Origin: an uncultured Phascolarctobacterium sp.
Lineage (GTDB): Bacteria > Bacillota > Negativicutes > Acidaminococcales > Acidaminococcaceae
Length of the DNA stretch: 30,649 bases
Reading direction: 5' to 3'
NCBI GenBank assembly: GCA_900541915.1
Contig: UQLS01000021.1
Span: 1 to 30,649, forward strand
This document shows, piece after piece, positions 1 to 6,932 of the stretch. Under the pieces are notes generated by a model. It saw only the letters and a program-made list of their open reading frames with translations, was not told the origin of the DNA and did no database searches. How positions within the stretch are numbered: position 1 is the stretch's first letter; every line of letters starts with the position of its first letter. The position numbers and the translations under genes were made by a program.

Positions 1-96
1 TTTGAAGGTTACTCTGTCCAGCTCTCCCTTCTTGATTTCATTCATAATCTCGCACGTCCGGCAGCGCCGGACGCCGCCAAAACCTGTCTATTATGA
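1..96 (+). CDS. C-terminal tail of an unidentified protein (partial)
   Basis: Frame 1 is open from the window edge to a TGA at 94-96 and encodes about 31 residues ending in AKTCLL. The stop overlaps the next gene's start as ATGA (93-96). That overlap, and the lack of any Shine-Dalgarno sequence before the next ATG, suggest a real upstream gene with translational coupling. Too little is present to name a family. It could be chance, since 31 codons is short. Confidence 0.45.
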   Translation, partial: FEGYSVQLSLLDFIHNLARPAAPDAAKTCLL

Positions 97-1016
97 AAGG
101 TATCATTCTCACGATGCTGTCTGCCATCACCTTCGGTTTTGCTTTTACGCTGGGGCCAATGACCTACGGTGAAGGCGGCAGCAACCCTACTACTCTTACA
201 TTCTTACGTAACCTGCTCAGCCTGCCTGTCCTGCTGATTATCCTATTTGCTAAAAACATCTCCATTTCCGTAACCAAAAAAGAGATGCTCAGTCTGGCAA
301 TACTCGGCGGTATCGGCAATGCTGTAACTACTCTGATGCTGTTTATCTCATTTTCTTTGATAGACGTCGGCATCGCTACCACAATTCACTTTATTTATCC
401 GGTATTCGTAACTATCGGCTGTGTTCTGTTCTATAAAGAAAAACTTGGCTTACAGAAAATAATAGCTCTGCTTATTGCCACTAGCGGTATTGCCTGCTTC
501 TTCTTTGGCGTCGATATGTCTGCCGGCTTTTCCGGCGGCATGTTCCTGGGCCTCCTGCTGGCAATAGCTTCCGGTGTAACTTATGCTTTCTATATTATCT
601 ACATGGACAAGAGCGGTCTGAAAAATCAGCCCGTTTTCAAGATTACCTTCTATGTAGCCCTCATGAGCTCCATCGCCATGGGTATTTACGGCAGTGTTAC
701 CGGCGAGCTCACTCTTTCTACTCTTACTGCTAAGTCCTGGGTTATTTCTCTGGCATTCTCACTGTTGTGTACAGTAGTAGCTCTCAGCCTGCTGCAGATC
801 GGCATTAAGCATGTAGGCGCTTCCACTGCTGCTATTCTTACTACCTTTGAGCCTATTACCAGTATTATCTGCGGCGTACTGCTGCTGGGCGAAAGTGTTA
901 CAACTATCAAGATAACTGCCTGTGCCCTCATCATGGCCGGTGTTGTTATTCTGTCACTGGCAAAACAGAAAAAGGAACCTCTTACCGAAGTAGAAGAAGC
1001 CGAACAATTGTCCTAA
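93..1016 (+). CDS. DMT-superfamily (EamA) membrane transporter
   Basis: This 307-residue protein is almost entirely hydrophobic and has the two-fold repeat of EamA domains, with about ten membrane helices. The first domain covers roughly residues 1-135 and the second 148-290. Conserved features include TFLRNLLSLPVLL in the first half and FEPITSIICGVLLLGE in the second, which is the typical EamA ending. Family members export metabolites or amino acids; the substrate here cannot be read from sequence. The ATG at 93 matches the family N-terminus but has no ribosome site, and it overlaps the stop of the preceding frame, which suggests coupled translation. The tail after about residue 293 is acidic and cytoplasmic. 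A strong terminator follows. Confidence 0.85.
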   Translation: MKGIILTMLSAITFGFAFTLGPMTYGEGGSNPTTLTFLRNLLSLPVLLIILFAKNISISVTKKEMLSLAILGGIGNAVTTLMLFISFSLIDVGIATTIHFIYPVFVTIGCVLFYKEKLGLQKIIALLIATSGIACFFFGVDMSAGFSGGMFLGLLLAIASGVTYAFYIIYMDKSGLKNQPVFKITFYVALMSSIAMGIYGSVTGELTLSTLTAKSWVISLAFSLLCTVVALSLLQIGIKHVGASTAAILTTFEPITSIICGVLLLGESVTTIKITACALIMAGVVILSLAKQKKEPLTEVEEAEQLS

Positions 1017-1077
1017 TGGACACAAATCATATACCTCAACATCAAATGTTTTAATGCGAATCTTATACCTCCTTATA

Positions 1078-1120
1078 AATAACAGAAGGCTCTGCTTGGT
1101 CAGCAGAGCCTTTTGTTATT
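1078..1120 (+). terminator. Rho-independent terminator after the EamA gene
   Basis: AAGGCTCTGC at 1086-1095 pairs with GCAGAGCCTT at 1103-1112 around a 7-nt loop. Pairing can extend outward to 1078 and 1120 with one G-U pair. The 3' side is T-rich. It separates the transporter from the PucR-type gene. Confidence 0.8.
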
Positions 1121-1138
1121 ATCTTTACATGTATTCTA

Positions 1139-1147
1139 TGCTATAAT
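1139..1147 (+). promoter_or_regulatory. Extended -10 promoter for the PucR-type gene
   Basis: TGCTATAAT is a perfect extended -10 element (TGn plus TATAAT). No good -35 lies 17 bases upstream, as is common with extended -10 promoters. It lies 23 bases before the start codon, between the terminator and the ribosome site. Confidence 0.6.
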
Positions 1148-1170
1148 CATAACCATAAAGGAGGGTTCCC

Positions 1171-2358
1171 ATGTCCATTACCTGCAAAGATCTCCTGCAA
1201 TTAAAGCTTTTCAAAAATATTACTCTGGCGGCCGGAGCAGAAGGCTTAAGCCATGTCATCACCTGGCCTTATGTAGCCCAGACTGACACAATCTCCGACT
1301 GGGTACACGGCGGCGAGCTGCTCTTTGTTACCGGCATCGCTCATACGGAAAATATGCTTCCGGAGCTGTTAGAAGAATGCATCCGCAAAAAATTAGCCGG
1401 ACTGGTTATTCTCACCGGCAGCGAATACATCTCTCAGCTGCCGCCTTATATCATTCATCGGGCAGACGAAGCCAAATTTCCTGTTTTTGCCATGCCCTGG
1501 GAAATCAAGCTTATCGACGTTACCCGTGAAATAACCAATCTTATCGTTTACGATCAGCTGGAACGCAAAAAAATCCGCCGTTTCCTCGGCTACCTGCTCT
1601 TCTCTCCCGTTGCAGAATTGCAGCAGGCTATTGATAACGCCGCGCTGGAAACAATTACCATCCACAAATATAATTTTGTTGCCATCTTTTCTCTGTCGCA
1701 GATTCTGCCGGCCGCCGAAAAAGATACCCTGGAAGAAAAACTGCAGCAGCAGATAGAAGCTCTCTGTCAGGCACAAAATATTCTCAGCTATACCATGATT
1801 TACGGCAGCAGTGTCATTGTCTTAGTTTCAGCTGCTGATAAACAGCAGATTAACAAGCAGCAGCTCTTTTTAAAAAATGCTCGTGCAGCTTTAAGCAGCT
1901 TCTGTAACGATGAACACCTGTTATTAGCGCTGGGCACTATCTATAAAGACCCGAAAAATATCCGCAGCAGCTATGAAGAAGCACTTTCTACACTGCATAT
2001 CATGCAGAAAATGCGCGACCTGACCACTGCCTGCTACCAGGAGCTTGGTATCTATCGTCTGCTGTTGCAGCTGCAGGAAAACGAAGAGCTGAGTATTTAT
2101 TATAAAAATCAGCTGGATAAGCTTATTTCTTACGATAAAGATAATGCAGCAGGACTGCTGGATACTTTAGCAGCTTATCTGGAAACCCGCGGCAATATCA
2201 CCCGTACAGCGCAAAAGCTCTACATCCATCGTAATACGCTTTTGTATCGCCTTAATAAGATTCAGGAACTGCTGCATAAAGATTTGGACGATGCGCGTAC
2301 CTGCATGGAGCTTTATCTGGCTATTATCATCAAAGATTTTCTTAATCACGAAGAATAA
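1171..2358 (+). CDS. PucR-family transcriptional regulator
   Basis: 395 residues with the standard PucR architecture. An N-terminal PucR ligand-sensing domain covers about residues 8-125 and contains the GGELLFVTG stretch. A middle GGDEF-like region follows, and a C-terminal HTH_30 DNA-binding domain covers about 325-390 (GNITRTAQKLYIHRNTLLYR). Family members control purine, amino-acid or polyamine catabolism genes. Neither neighbour is an obvious catabolic target, so the regulon is unknown. The ATG at 1171 has an AAAGGAGGG ribosome site at good spacing. The gene is monocistronic, flanked by an extended -10 promoter and a bidirectional terminator. Confidence 0.88.
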   Translation: MSITCKDLLQLKLFKNITLAAGAEGLSHVITWPYVAQTDTISDWVHGGELLFVTGIAHTENMLPELLEECIRKKLAGLVILTGSEYISQLPPYIIHRADEAKFPVFAMPWEIKLIDVTREITNLIVYDQLERKKIRRFLGYLLFSPVAELQQAIDNAALETITIHKYNFVAIFSLSQILPAAEKDTLEEKLQQQIEALCQAQNILSYTMIYGSSVIVLVSAADKQQINKQQLFLKNARAALSSFCNDEHLLLALGTIYKDPKNIRSSYEEALSTLHIMQKMRDLTTACYQELGIYRLLLQLQENEELSIYYKNQLDKLISYDKDNAAGLLDTLAAYLETRGNITRTAQKLYIHRNTLLYRLNKIQELLHKDLDDARTCMELYLAIIIKDFLNHEE

Positions 2359-2392
2359 CCCATTGCAAAAATTAAATATATTTTATAGATAT

Positions 2393-2428
2393 AAAAAAAC
2401 ACAGCCGCATAAACGGCTGTGTTTTTTT
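2393..2428. terminator. Bidirectional terminator between convergent genes
   Basis: CACAGCCG (2400-2407) pairs with CGGCTGTG (2414-2421) around a 6-nt loop. Seven A precede and seven T follow, so it works in both directions. It serves the PucR-type gene (+) and the universal stress gene (-). Confidence 0.85.
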
Positions 2429-2473
2429 CCGACTCTTTTTATATTTAGGAACTGCGTTCCTCAGCAGTTTTAA

Positions 2474-2914
2474 TTATTTTCTGAAAATCAGTACAGGAAT
2501 ATGGGCATCATGTGCTACCTTGGAGCTTACGCTGCCCAGCATCAGCTTACCCAATGAATTCATACCGCGGCAGCCAATAACAATCAGCGTACAGCCTTCT
2601 TCCTGAGCAGTTTTGATAATCTCATCAGAAGGGTAACCCAATTTAGTAACATAGGACACATTCAGATTAGTATTTTTCAATATTGCTTTAGCATGTTCCA
2701 TAACCTCTTCGCCAACAGCTTTCAGCAGTTCATTAGTCTGGTCAACCATATCTTCCTTAAATTGCGACAGTACTGTAGCTTTCTTGCTGAATGGTTCCAC
2801 CACATGCACTACACAGATTTCTGCTTCTATTTTAGCAGCAAGCCATGCACCATACTGCAAAAGCTCTGCTGCCATTTCAGAACTGTCTACCGGAATCAAA
2901 ACTTTCTCGCTCAT
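2474..2914 (-). CDS. Universal stress protein, UspA family
   Basis: 146 residues, the usual single-domain length. It begins EKVLIPVDSSEMA and ends PVLIFRK, both typical of UspA. The ATP-binding signature G-x2-G-x9-G-S is intact in GCRGMNSLGKLMLGS, so this should be a nucleotide-binding member. The frame is open 24 codons further upstream, but the ATG at 2914 has a GGAGGT ribosome site and begins exactly at the first beta strand, so it is the preferred start. Such proteins are induced in stress or growth arrest. It is divergent from a LysR gene. Confidence 0.9.
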   Translation of the reverse strand: MSEKVLIPVDSSEMAAELLQYGAWLAAKIEAEICVVHVVEPFSKKATVLSQFKEDMVDQTNELLKAVGEEVMEHAKAILKNTNLNVSYVTKLGYPSDEIIKTAQEEGCTLIVIGCRGMNSLGKLMLGSVSSKVAHDAHIPVLIFRK

Positions 2915-2965
2915 AATAACACCTCCGCAGCCCTTAACTTGACGGGCTTCCTTTTTCTGCCTATT

Positions 2966-2994
2966 ATTATAGCAGGGCAGTTTCAATACTTAAA
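2966..2994 (-). promoter_or_regulatory. Promoter of the universal stress gene
   Basis: On the minus strand, TTTAAG, a 17-base spacer and TATAAT, preceded by TGC, form an extended -10 promoter about 50 bases upstream of the start codon. It lies in the intergenic space shared with the divergent LysR gene. Confidence 0.6.
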
Positions 2995-3040
2995 ATACCG
3001 TTTTTATTTTCAATTATACTTTAAAGGTATGGTGTTTTTT

Positions 3041-3940
3041 ATGAATTTACAACAAATGCGCTACTTTCTCACCGTTGCGGAAACAGGTAATATCACTGCG
3101 GCAGCTAATCTGCTGCATATGGCACAGCCTCCGCTCAGCCGTCAGATAAAACAGCTGGAGGAAGAACTGGAAACAGAGCTTTTTGACCGTAGCGGACGGC
3201 ATCTACAGCTTACAGAAACAGGTGTACTGCTTGCGCACAGAGCAAGAGAAATACTCAACCTTACTGAACGCTCCCTGCAGGAAGTCCGCAGCGCCGGTCA
3301 AGGCATCAGCGGCACTTTATATATGGGCGCAGTATCTACTGCCAATTACATGCTGCTGCCCAACTTAATCAAAGAATTCAATAAACAGTACCCCCAGGTG
3401 CATTTCCAGCTTGTTACCGAAGCTACTACACGCATCACCGAATTATTGGAAAAAGGCATCCTGGAACTTGGTATTGTCAGAATGCCTTTTAACAGTAACT
3501 TTTTTGACAGCTATAATCTGCCGGAAGAAAAACTGGTAGCCATTCTCAATACCGAATGCCACCCTCTGCCGCCGGATAAACATACTTTAACTATTGCGGA
3601 GCTTGCAGCCTATCCCTTACTGCTGCATAAAAAATATGAAAGCCTGATTACTAATGTTTTCCACAAGCATCACTGCCGTCCGCAATATTTCTGCCGCAGT
3701 AACGATACCATCCCTCTGCTGGGCTGGACCGAAGCAGGTCTTGGCGCTACTATTCTGCCCCAATCAGCAGCAATAGGAGAAGCTAAGTCCAAATTGGCTG
3801 TTTATGAAATAGAAGACAGTGAACTTACTACTACCGGCGCACTGGTATGGCTGAAAAAACGCCGTCAATCTGCTGCAGCAGCGGCTTTTATCAAATTCTT
3901 TATTGAATATTTTTCAGCTTTAAATACCAAAGAAAAATAA
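3041..3940 (+). CDS. LysR-family transcriptional regulator
   Basis: 299 residues, the standard LysR length. The N-terminal winged helix-turn-helix covers about 1-60 (NITAAANLLHMAQPPLSRQI, then ELFDRSGRHLQLTETG). The periplasmic-binding-fold effector domain covers about 88-290 and ends with LVWLKKRRQSAAAAAFIKFF, as usual. The frame is open back to 2693, but that extension is antisense to the stress gene. The ATG at 3041 gives the canonical MNLQQMRYF start. The nearest AAAGG (3023-3027) is about 13 bases away, slightly far, so an ATG at 3029 is a weaker alternative. Being divergent from the stress gene, it may regulate it, but this is inference. Confidence 0.88.
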   Translation: MNLQQMRYFLTVAETGNITAAANLLHMAQPPLSRQIKQLEEELETELFDRSGRHLQLTETGVLLAHRAREILNLTERSLQEVRSAGQGISGTLYMGAVSTANYMLLPNLIKEFNKQYPQVHFQLVTEATTRITELLEKGILELGIVRMPFNSNFFDSYNLPEEKLVAILNTECHPLPPDKHTLTIAELAAYPLLLHKKYESLITNVFHKHHCRPQYFCRSNDTIPLLGWTEAGLGATILPQSAAIGEAKSKLAVYEIEDSELTTTGALVWLKKRRQSAAAAAFIKFFIEYFSALNTKEK

Positions 3941-3944
3941 AAAG

Positions 3945-3975
3945 GACTGCCGTCCAGCCGTAGCCTTGGGCAGTC
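3945..3975 (-). terminator. Probable terminator of the alanine racemase operon
   Basis: GACTGCC at 3945-3951 pairs with GGCAGTC at 3969-3975 across a 17-nt loop. Reading on the minus strand the stem is followed by CTTTTTATTTTT. The long loop weakens the call. Confidence 0.5.
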
Positions 3976-3996
3976 ATAAAATAAGGGAAAGCATAT

Positions 3997-5115
3997 TTAA
4001 TTGCCGCGTACATATTCACGCGGAACTCTGGGGCTGACAGCACAGACAACCTCGTAGCAAATCGTATCCGTCCACTCAGCAACAAGCTCCATGGGCAGCT
4101 CACGTCCGCCAAAAACAAGTACCTCGTCCCCAGTCTTCACATCAGGAATATCGGTAATATCCAGCATCGTCTGATCCATACATACCCTGCCGATAATCGG
4201 TGCTTTTTCACCGTTAATCAGCATATAACCTTTATTGGAAAGCCGCCTGCTGAGCCCATCTGCATAGCCAAGCGGCACTGTAGCAATAATACTTGGACGC
4301 TGCAGGGTAAATGTACGGCCATAACCGATGGTTTCACCGGCAGGCAGCTCTTTAATAAAAGCCACCTTTGTTTTAACTGTCATTACAGGCTCAAAATCCT
4401 TGTAACAATCTATCATATGCGCAGGATGCAAACCGTATAAGGTTATGCCCTGACGTACCATATCCAGCTGGTACTCCTGCAGCTCGGTCAGAGCCGCACT
4501 GTTGGCAATATGCCTGATAGGGATATGTATGTCTTCTGCCTCAATCAGAAGCAAAGCCTCCTGAAAACGGGCAAACTGGTAAGCAGCATACTCCTTGTCA
4601 TCAGCATCAGCCGTTGCAAAGTGAGAGAACACTCCCTCAATATATATGCCCGGCAAAGATGCCGCCAGCTTGGCAAAACGTCCTGCATCCTTAACATGCA
4701 GACCAATACGGTGCATGCCTGTATCTATTTTTAAATGAATCTTTGCTTTGGTATGCTGACGCAGAGCCGCTTCATTAAGCGCATACAGGCGCTCTTCGTC
4801 AAATACCGCATGACTTATATCATATCTGACAACTATATCAGCCGTTTCTGTCTGCATAGTACCTAAAATCAGTATAGGGATATCTATGCCGGCATCACGC
4901 AATTTAACTGCTTCCTGCAGCAATGCCACTGCCAGAAAGTCCGCGCCGTTGCGGGCTGCTTCCTGCGCTACGCGCACAGCTCCGTGCCCGTAAGCATCAG
5001 CTTTAACTACGGCACATAATCTGGTTGTCGGTTTTAAATTAGCCTTTGCCACCTGGACGTTATGGGCTACCGCGTCCAAATTTATCTCTGCCCAGGCACC
5101 ACGTTCAATATGCAC
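3997..5115 (-). CDS. alr: Alanine racemase (PLP-dependent)
   Basis: It interconverts L- and D-alanine, supplying D-Ala for peptidoglycan. The protein is 372 residues, the normal length. The PLP-binding lysine is K38 in AVVKADAYGHG. The catalytic tyrosine lies in GYGRTF near residue 266, and the MDQTMLDI segment is conserved. Start choice: a GTG at 5130 is in frame, but the codons after it contain the ribosome site GGAGGT. The GTG at 5115 lies six bases beyond that site and gives HIERGAWAEINL, the family N-terminus, so 5115 is preferred. It is downstream of two small membrane-protein genes with no terminator between, and may share their transcript. Confidence 0.95.
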   Translation of the reverse strand: MHIERGAWAEINLDAVAHNVQVAKANLKPTTRLCAVVKADAYGHGAVRVAQEAARNGADFLAVALLQEAVKLRDAGIDIPILILGTMQTETADIVVRYDISHAVFDEERLYALNEAALRQHTKAKIHLKIDTGMHRIGLHVKDAGRFAKLAASLPGIYIEGVFSHFATADADDKEYAAYQFARFQEALLLIEAEDIHIPIRHIANSAALTELQEYQLDMVRQGITLYGLHPAHMIDCYKDFEPVMTVKTKVAFIKELPAGETIGYGRTFTLQRPSIIATVPLGYADGLSRRLSNKGYMLINGEKAPIIGRVCMDQTMLDITDIPDVKTGDEVLVFGGRELPMELVAEWTDTICYEVVCAVSPRVPREYVRGN

Positions 5116-5219
5116 AATCTTAACCTCCACCAGCCAATAAAAATAAACCGTCTACACTTTACTGCAGCGGCTTTTTTCTCGTATTTTCATGCTTTAGAAA
5201 CCGTATTTTTAGGATATAG

Positions 5220-5393
5220 CTATTTAACAGATTTGTCAACGGTTTCTTTAGCATGTAAGCCGCATTGAGCAGCACGACTGCAGCTGCTGCAGCCACTGCA
5301 GCAGCCGCTGTCACCGTACTTACTGCCAAAATGACTGCGCAGAGCCAGGATAACGGCTGCAACTATCACTGCACCGATAATATATTCCGCCAT
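5220..5393 (-). CDS. FeoB-associated-type Cys-rich small membrane protein
   Basis: This 57-residue gene is easily missed. It starts at the ATG 5393 after a strong AGGAGG site and ends at TAG (5220-5222). Residues 4-18 form one hydrophobic helix (YIIGAVIVAAVILAL). A short basic/Gly linker follows, then a cysteine cluster, GCCSGCSSCSRAAQCG, at about 30-45. This layout is that of FeoB-associated Cys-rich membrane proteins, which usually neighbour the ferrous iron transporter FeoB. No feoB is in this window. The gene lies 8 bases after the DUF898-type gene. The Cys/Ser codons create a CTGCAG-rich stretch at 5267-5310 that resembles a DNA repeat. Metal binding is inferred. Confidence 0.7.
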   Translation of the reverse strand: MAEYIIGAVIVAAVILALRSHFGSKYGDSGCCSGCSSCSRAAQCGLHAKETVDKSVK

Positions 5394-5401
5394 AATGCCT
5401 C

Positions 5402-5710
5402 CTAATCGTCAAAAACAGTGTTCTCTGTTTCCCAGCGTTTAAACTGACAATAACCCCAGGGAGCATATAACCCAAAGGTAATAGTAGTCAGCACCATGAT
5501 AAACAGCCACTGGAAGAAAAAGCCGAGGCCTGTTCCTTCAAAGCGCAGTCTTCTGCCTTCAACATAAGTGTTGCGGCAAATCCAGCGCTGCTGGGCAGAA
5601 TAAGCCCACGGAAAATACAGGCCAAAAGTAAGTACAGAAATCACTGTTGTCCAGATAAGCAGCCAAAAATAACCAAAACCACTGCCTTTAAATTCAAATT
5701 GTTTATACAT
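5402..5710 (-). CDS. DUF898-type small membrane protein with internal duplication
   Basis: 102 residues formed of two similar halves. FKGSGFGYFWLLIW with LTFGLYFPWAYSAQQRW (about 7-43) is repeated as FEGTGLGFFFQWLF with ITFGLYAPWGYCQFKRW (about 58-93). Each half holds one hydrophobic helix ending in GLYxPWxY, the motif of DUF898 (YjgN-like) proteins. Function in the family is unknown. Known YjgN-type proteins are several times longer, so this looks like a minimal two-unit form. The ribosome site is GAGGT. A good promoter lies upstream, and the Cys-rich gene follows immediately, so co-transcription is likely. Confidence 0.75.
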   Translation of the reverse strand: MYKQFEFKGSGFGYFWLLIWTTVISVLTFGLYFPWAYSAQQRWICRNTYVEGRRLRFEGTGLGFFFQWLFIMVLTTITFGLYAPWGYCQFKRWETENTVFDD

Positions 5711-5746
5711 AATTTATACCTCACTGCTATGATTTATTCTACCTTA

Positions 5747-5775
5747 ATCATATCCTATACTGATATAAATTACAA
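5747..5775 (-). promoter_or_regulatory. Promoter of the DUF898/Cys-rich/alr group
   Basis: On the minus strand TTGTAA (5770-5775), a 17-base spacer and TATGAT (5747-5752) form a good sigma-70 type promoter about 40 bases before the DUF898-type start codon. Confidence 0.55.
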
Positions 5776-5798
5776 ATGAAGTTTTTGTGAGAAACTAT

Positions 5799-6869
5799 CT
5801 ATTCAAAAGCATTATTAATATCTTTAATACCTGCGTCTAAAAGCATATGAGCAAATTCTAATCCATCTATTAACCGTACTTTAGAATTATTATTTCCATT
5901 AAAATTAACAGCTGCTATTTTGGCTTCTTCACTAAAATCATCACAGGTAGATATAACCCAGGGAATATATGTATAATCTTCTAAATAACTTTTTTGGATA
6001 TAATATTTACTTATTTGCTCAACCGCCCACGAAGAAGTAGTTCCTGTATGTTGCTTAGCCTGAACAAAAATAATGACACGCAAATTTTCAAAAACAGCTA
6101 TAACATCTGCATCTGCATACTCTTCTTTATCTTTTTCATTTTTAGAGGGAATTTCAACCGTATCTGCTCCAATTTTTTCAAAATACCATTTTATCAATTT
6201 TTCAAATTGTACCGGACTAATTTTATTCTTAATAATTTCCAGCAATGCATTATCTACTGATTTGATGGTCTCTTCATAAATATTAATTGGTTGTTGAACT
6301 CTAAACCTTTCTAATGCTTCATCAACATTTTTTTGTACATTGTTAAGACTAACATTAACAGGAAAACTTTTTAGCTTTTTCAGTAAATCATTATCACAAT
6401 ATCCATTGCGCGGAATAGCTTCCTGTATAACTTTTTCAACCTTTATCAAAAATCCCAAATCTACCATGACATTGTTTTGATAAATATGCTTATCTTTTAA
6501 CACAAATTTATCATTTGAAGAAAGTTTGCCATCCAATGCTTCATATACAGGCTGCCATTTTGCAACAATTTTATAAACAAAAAACTCCTTGCCAGATGGA
6601 ATAATAACAATATCGCCAATATTAAATTCAAACAAAAAGTTGTACAAGCTATATCTTGATTTAGATACTCTCCCCCACTTACAAGACATAAAATTTTCTA
6701 TTGCTTTATACTTGTCTTCAATATTTATTCTCTTATCTTGCAATAAATTTATTAAATTGTCCTCATCTAACATTTCACTGAATCCTATAGATAAAAATCC
6801 AAAATTTTGTAAAAGTGGATATGAAACTTCCGGTTGATAAGAAATACGATGTAACCAATAATTGCACAT
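5799..6869 (-). CDS. Mrr-like restriction endonuclease (PD-(D/E)XK), probable defence gene
   Basis: 356 residues. The C-terminal half matches Mrr-type nucleases: SPVQFEKLIKWYFEKIGAD (about 219-236), an acidic strand YADADVIAVF (251-260), then FVQAK with K272 as the catalytic Q-x-K. WVISTCDDFSEEAKIAA and LIDGLEFAHMLL (333-344) follow, the usual Mrr ending. Residues 1-150 form a separate domain containing GDIVIIPSGKEFFVYKI (85-101), which looks like a PUA/EVE-type reader of modified bases; that is inference. No methylase or specificity gene adjoins it, so a solitary type IV-like enzyme fits. The gene is markedly AT-rich and uses AAA/AAT/ATA codons unlike its neighbours, suggesting transfer. The ribosome site is GGAG. 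Confidence 0.78.
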   Translation of the reverse strand: MCNYWLHRISYQPEVSYPLLQNFGFLSIGFSEMLDEDNLINLLQDKRINIEDKYKAIENFMSCKWGRVSKSRYSLYNFLFEFNIGDIVIIPSGKEFFVYKIVAKWQPVYEALDGKLSSNDKFVLKDKHIYQNNVMVDLGFLIKVEKVIQEAIPRNGYCDNDLLKKLKSFPVNVSLNNVQKNVDEALERFRVQQPINIYEETIKSVDNALLEIIKNKISPVQFEKLIKWYFEKIGADTVEIPSKNEKDKEEYADADVIAVFENLRVIIFVQAKQHTGTTSSWAVEQISKYYIQKSYLEDYTYIPWVISTCDDFSEEAKIAAVNFNGNNNSKVRLIDGLEFAHMLLDAGIKDINNAFE

Positions 6870-6890
6870 AAATATAGCTCCATTTCAAAT

Positions 6891-6919
6891 AAAAAGGCAC
6901 TGCTAAGCAGTGCCTTTTT
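6891..6919 (-). terminator. Terminator of gatCAB
   Basis: AAAAAGGCACTGC (6891-6903) pairs with GCAGTGCCTTTTT (6907-6919) around a 3-nt loop, flanked by A and T runs. It lies just past the gatB stop. It also sits immediately upstream of the Mrr-like gene, whose promoter must therefore overlap or follow it. Confidence 0.88.
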
Positions 6920-6932
6920 ATATTACTAGATT

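Noticed and set aside
2693..3040. N-terminal extension of the LysR gene back to 2693
   Set aside because: The extension is antisense to the universal stress gene and shows no LysR similarity; the conserved N-terminus begins at 3041.
5267..5310. CTGCAG-rich stretch resembling a DNA repeat
   Set aside because: It is explained by Cys and Ser codons in the Cys-rich cluster of the small membrane protein; the units are irregular.
5159..5362. Ala-rich 67-codon minus-strand frame
   Set aside because: It overlaps the Cys-rich gene in another frame; poly-Ala is the frame-shifted reading of its TGC/AGC codons, and it lacks a ribosome site.
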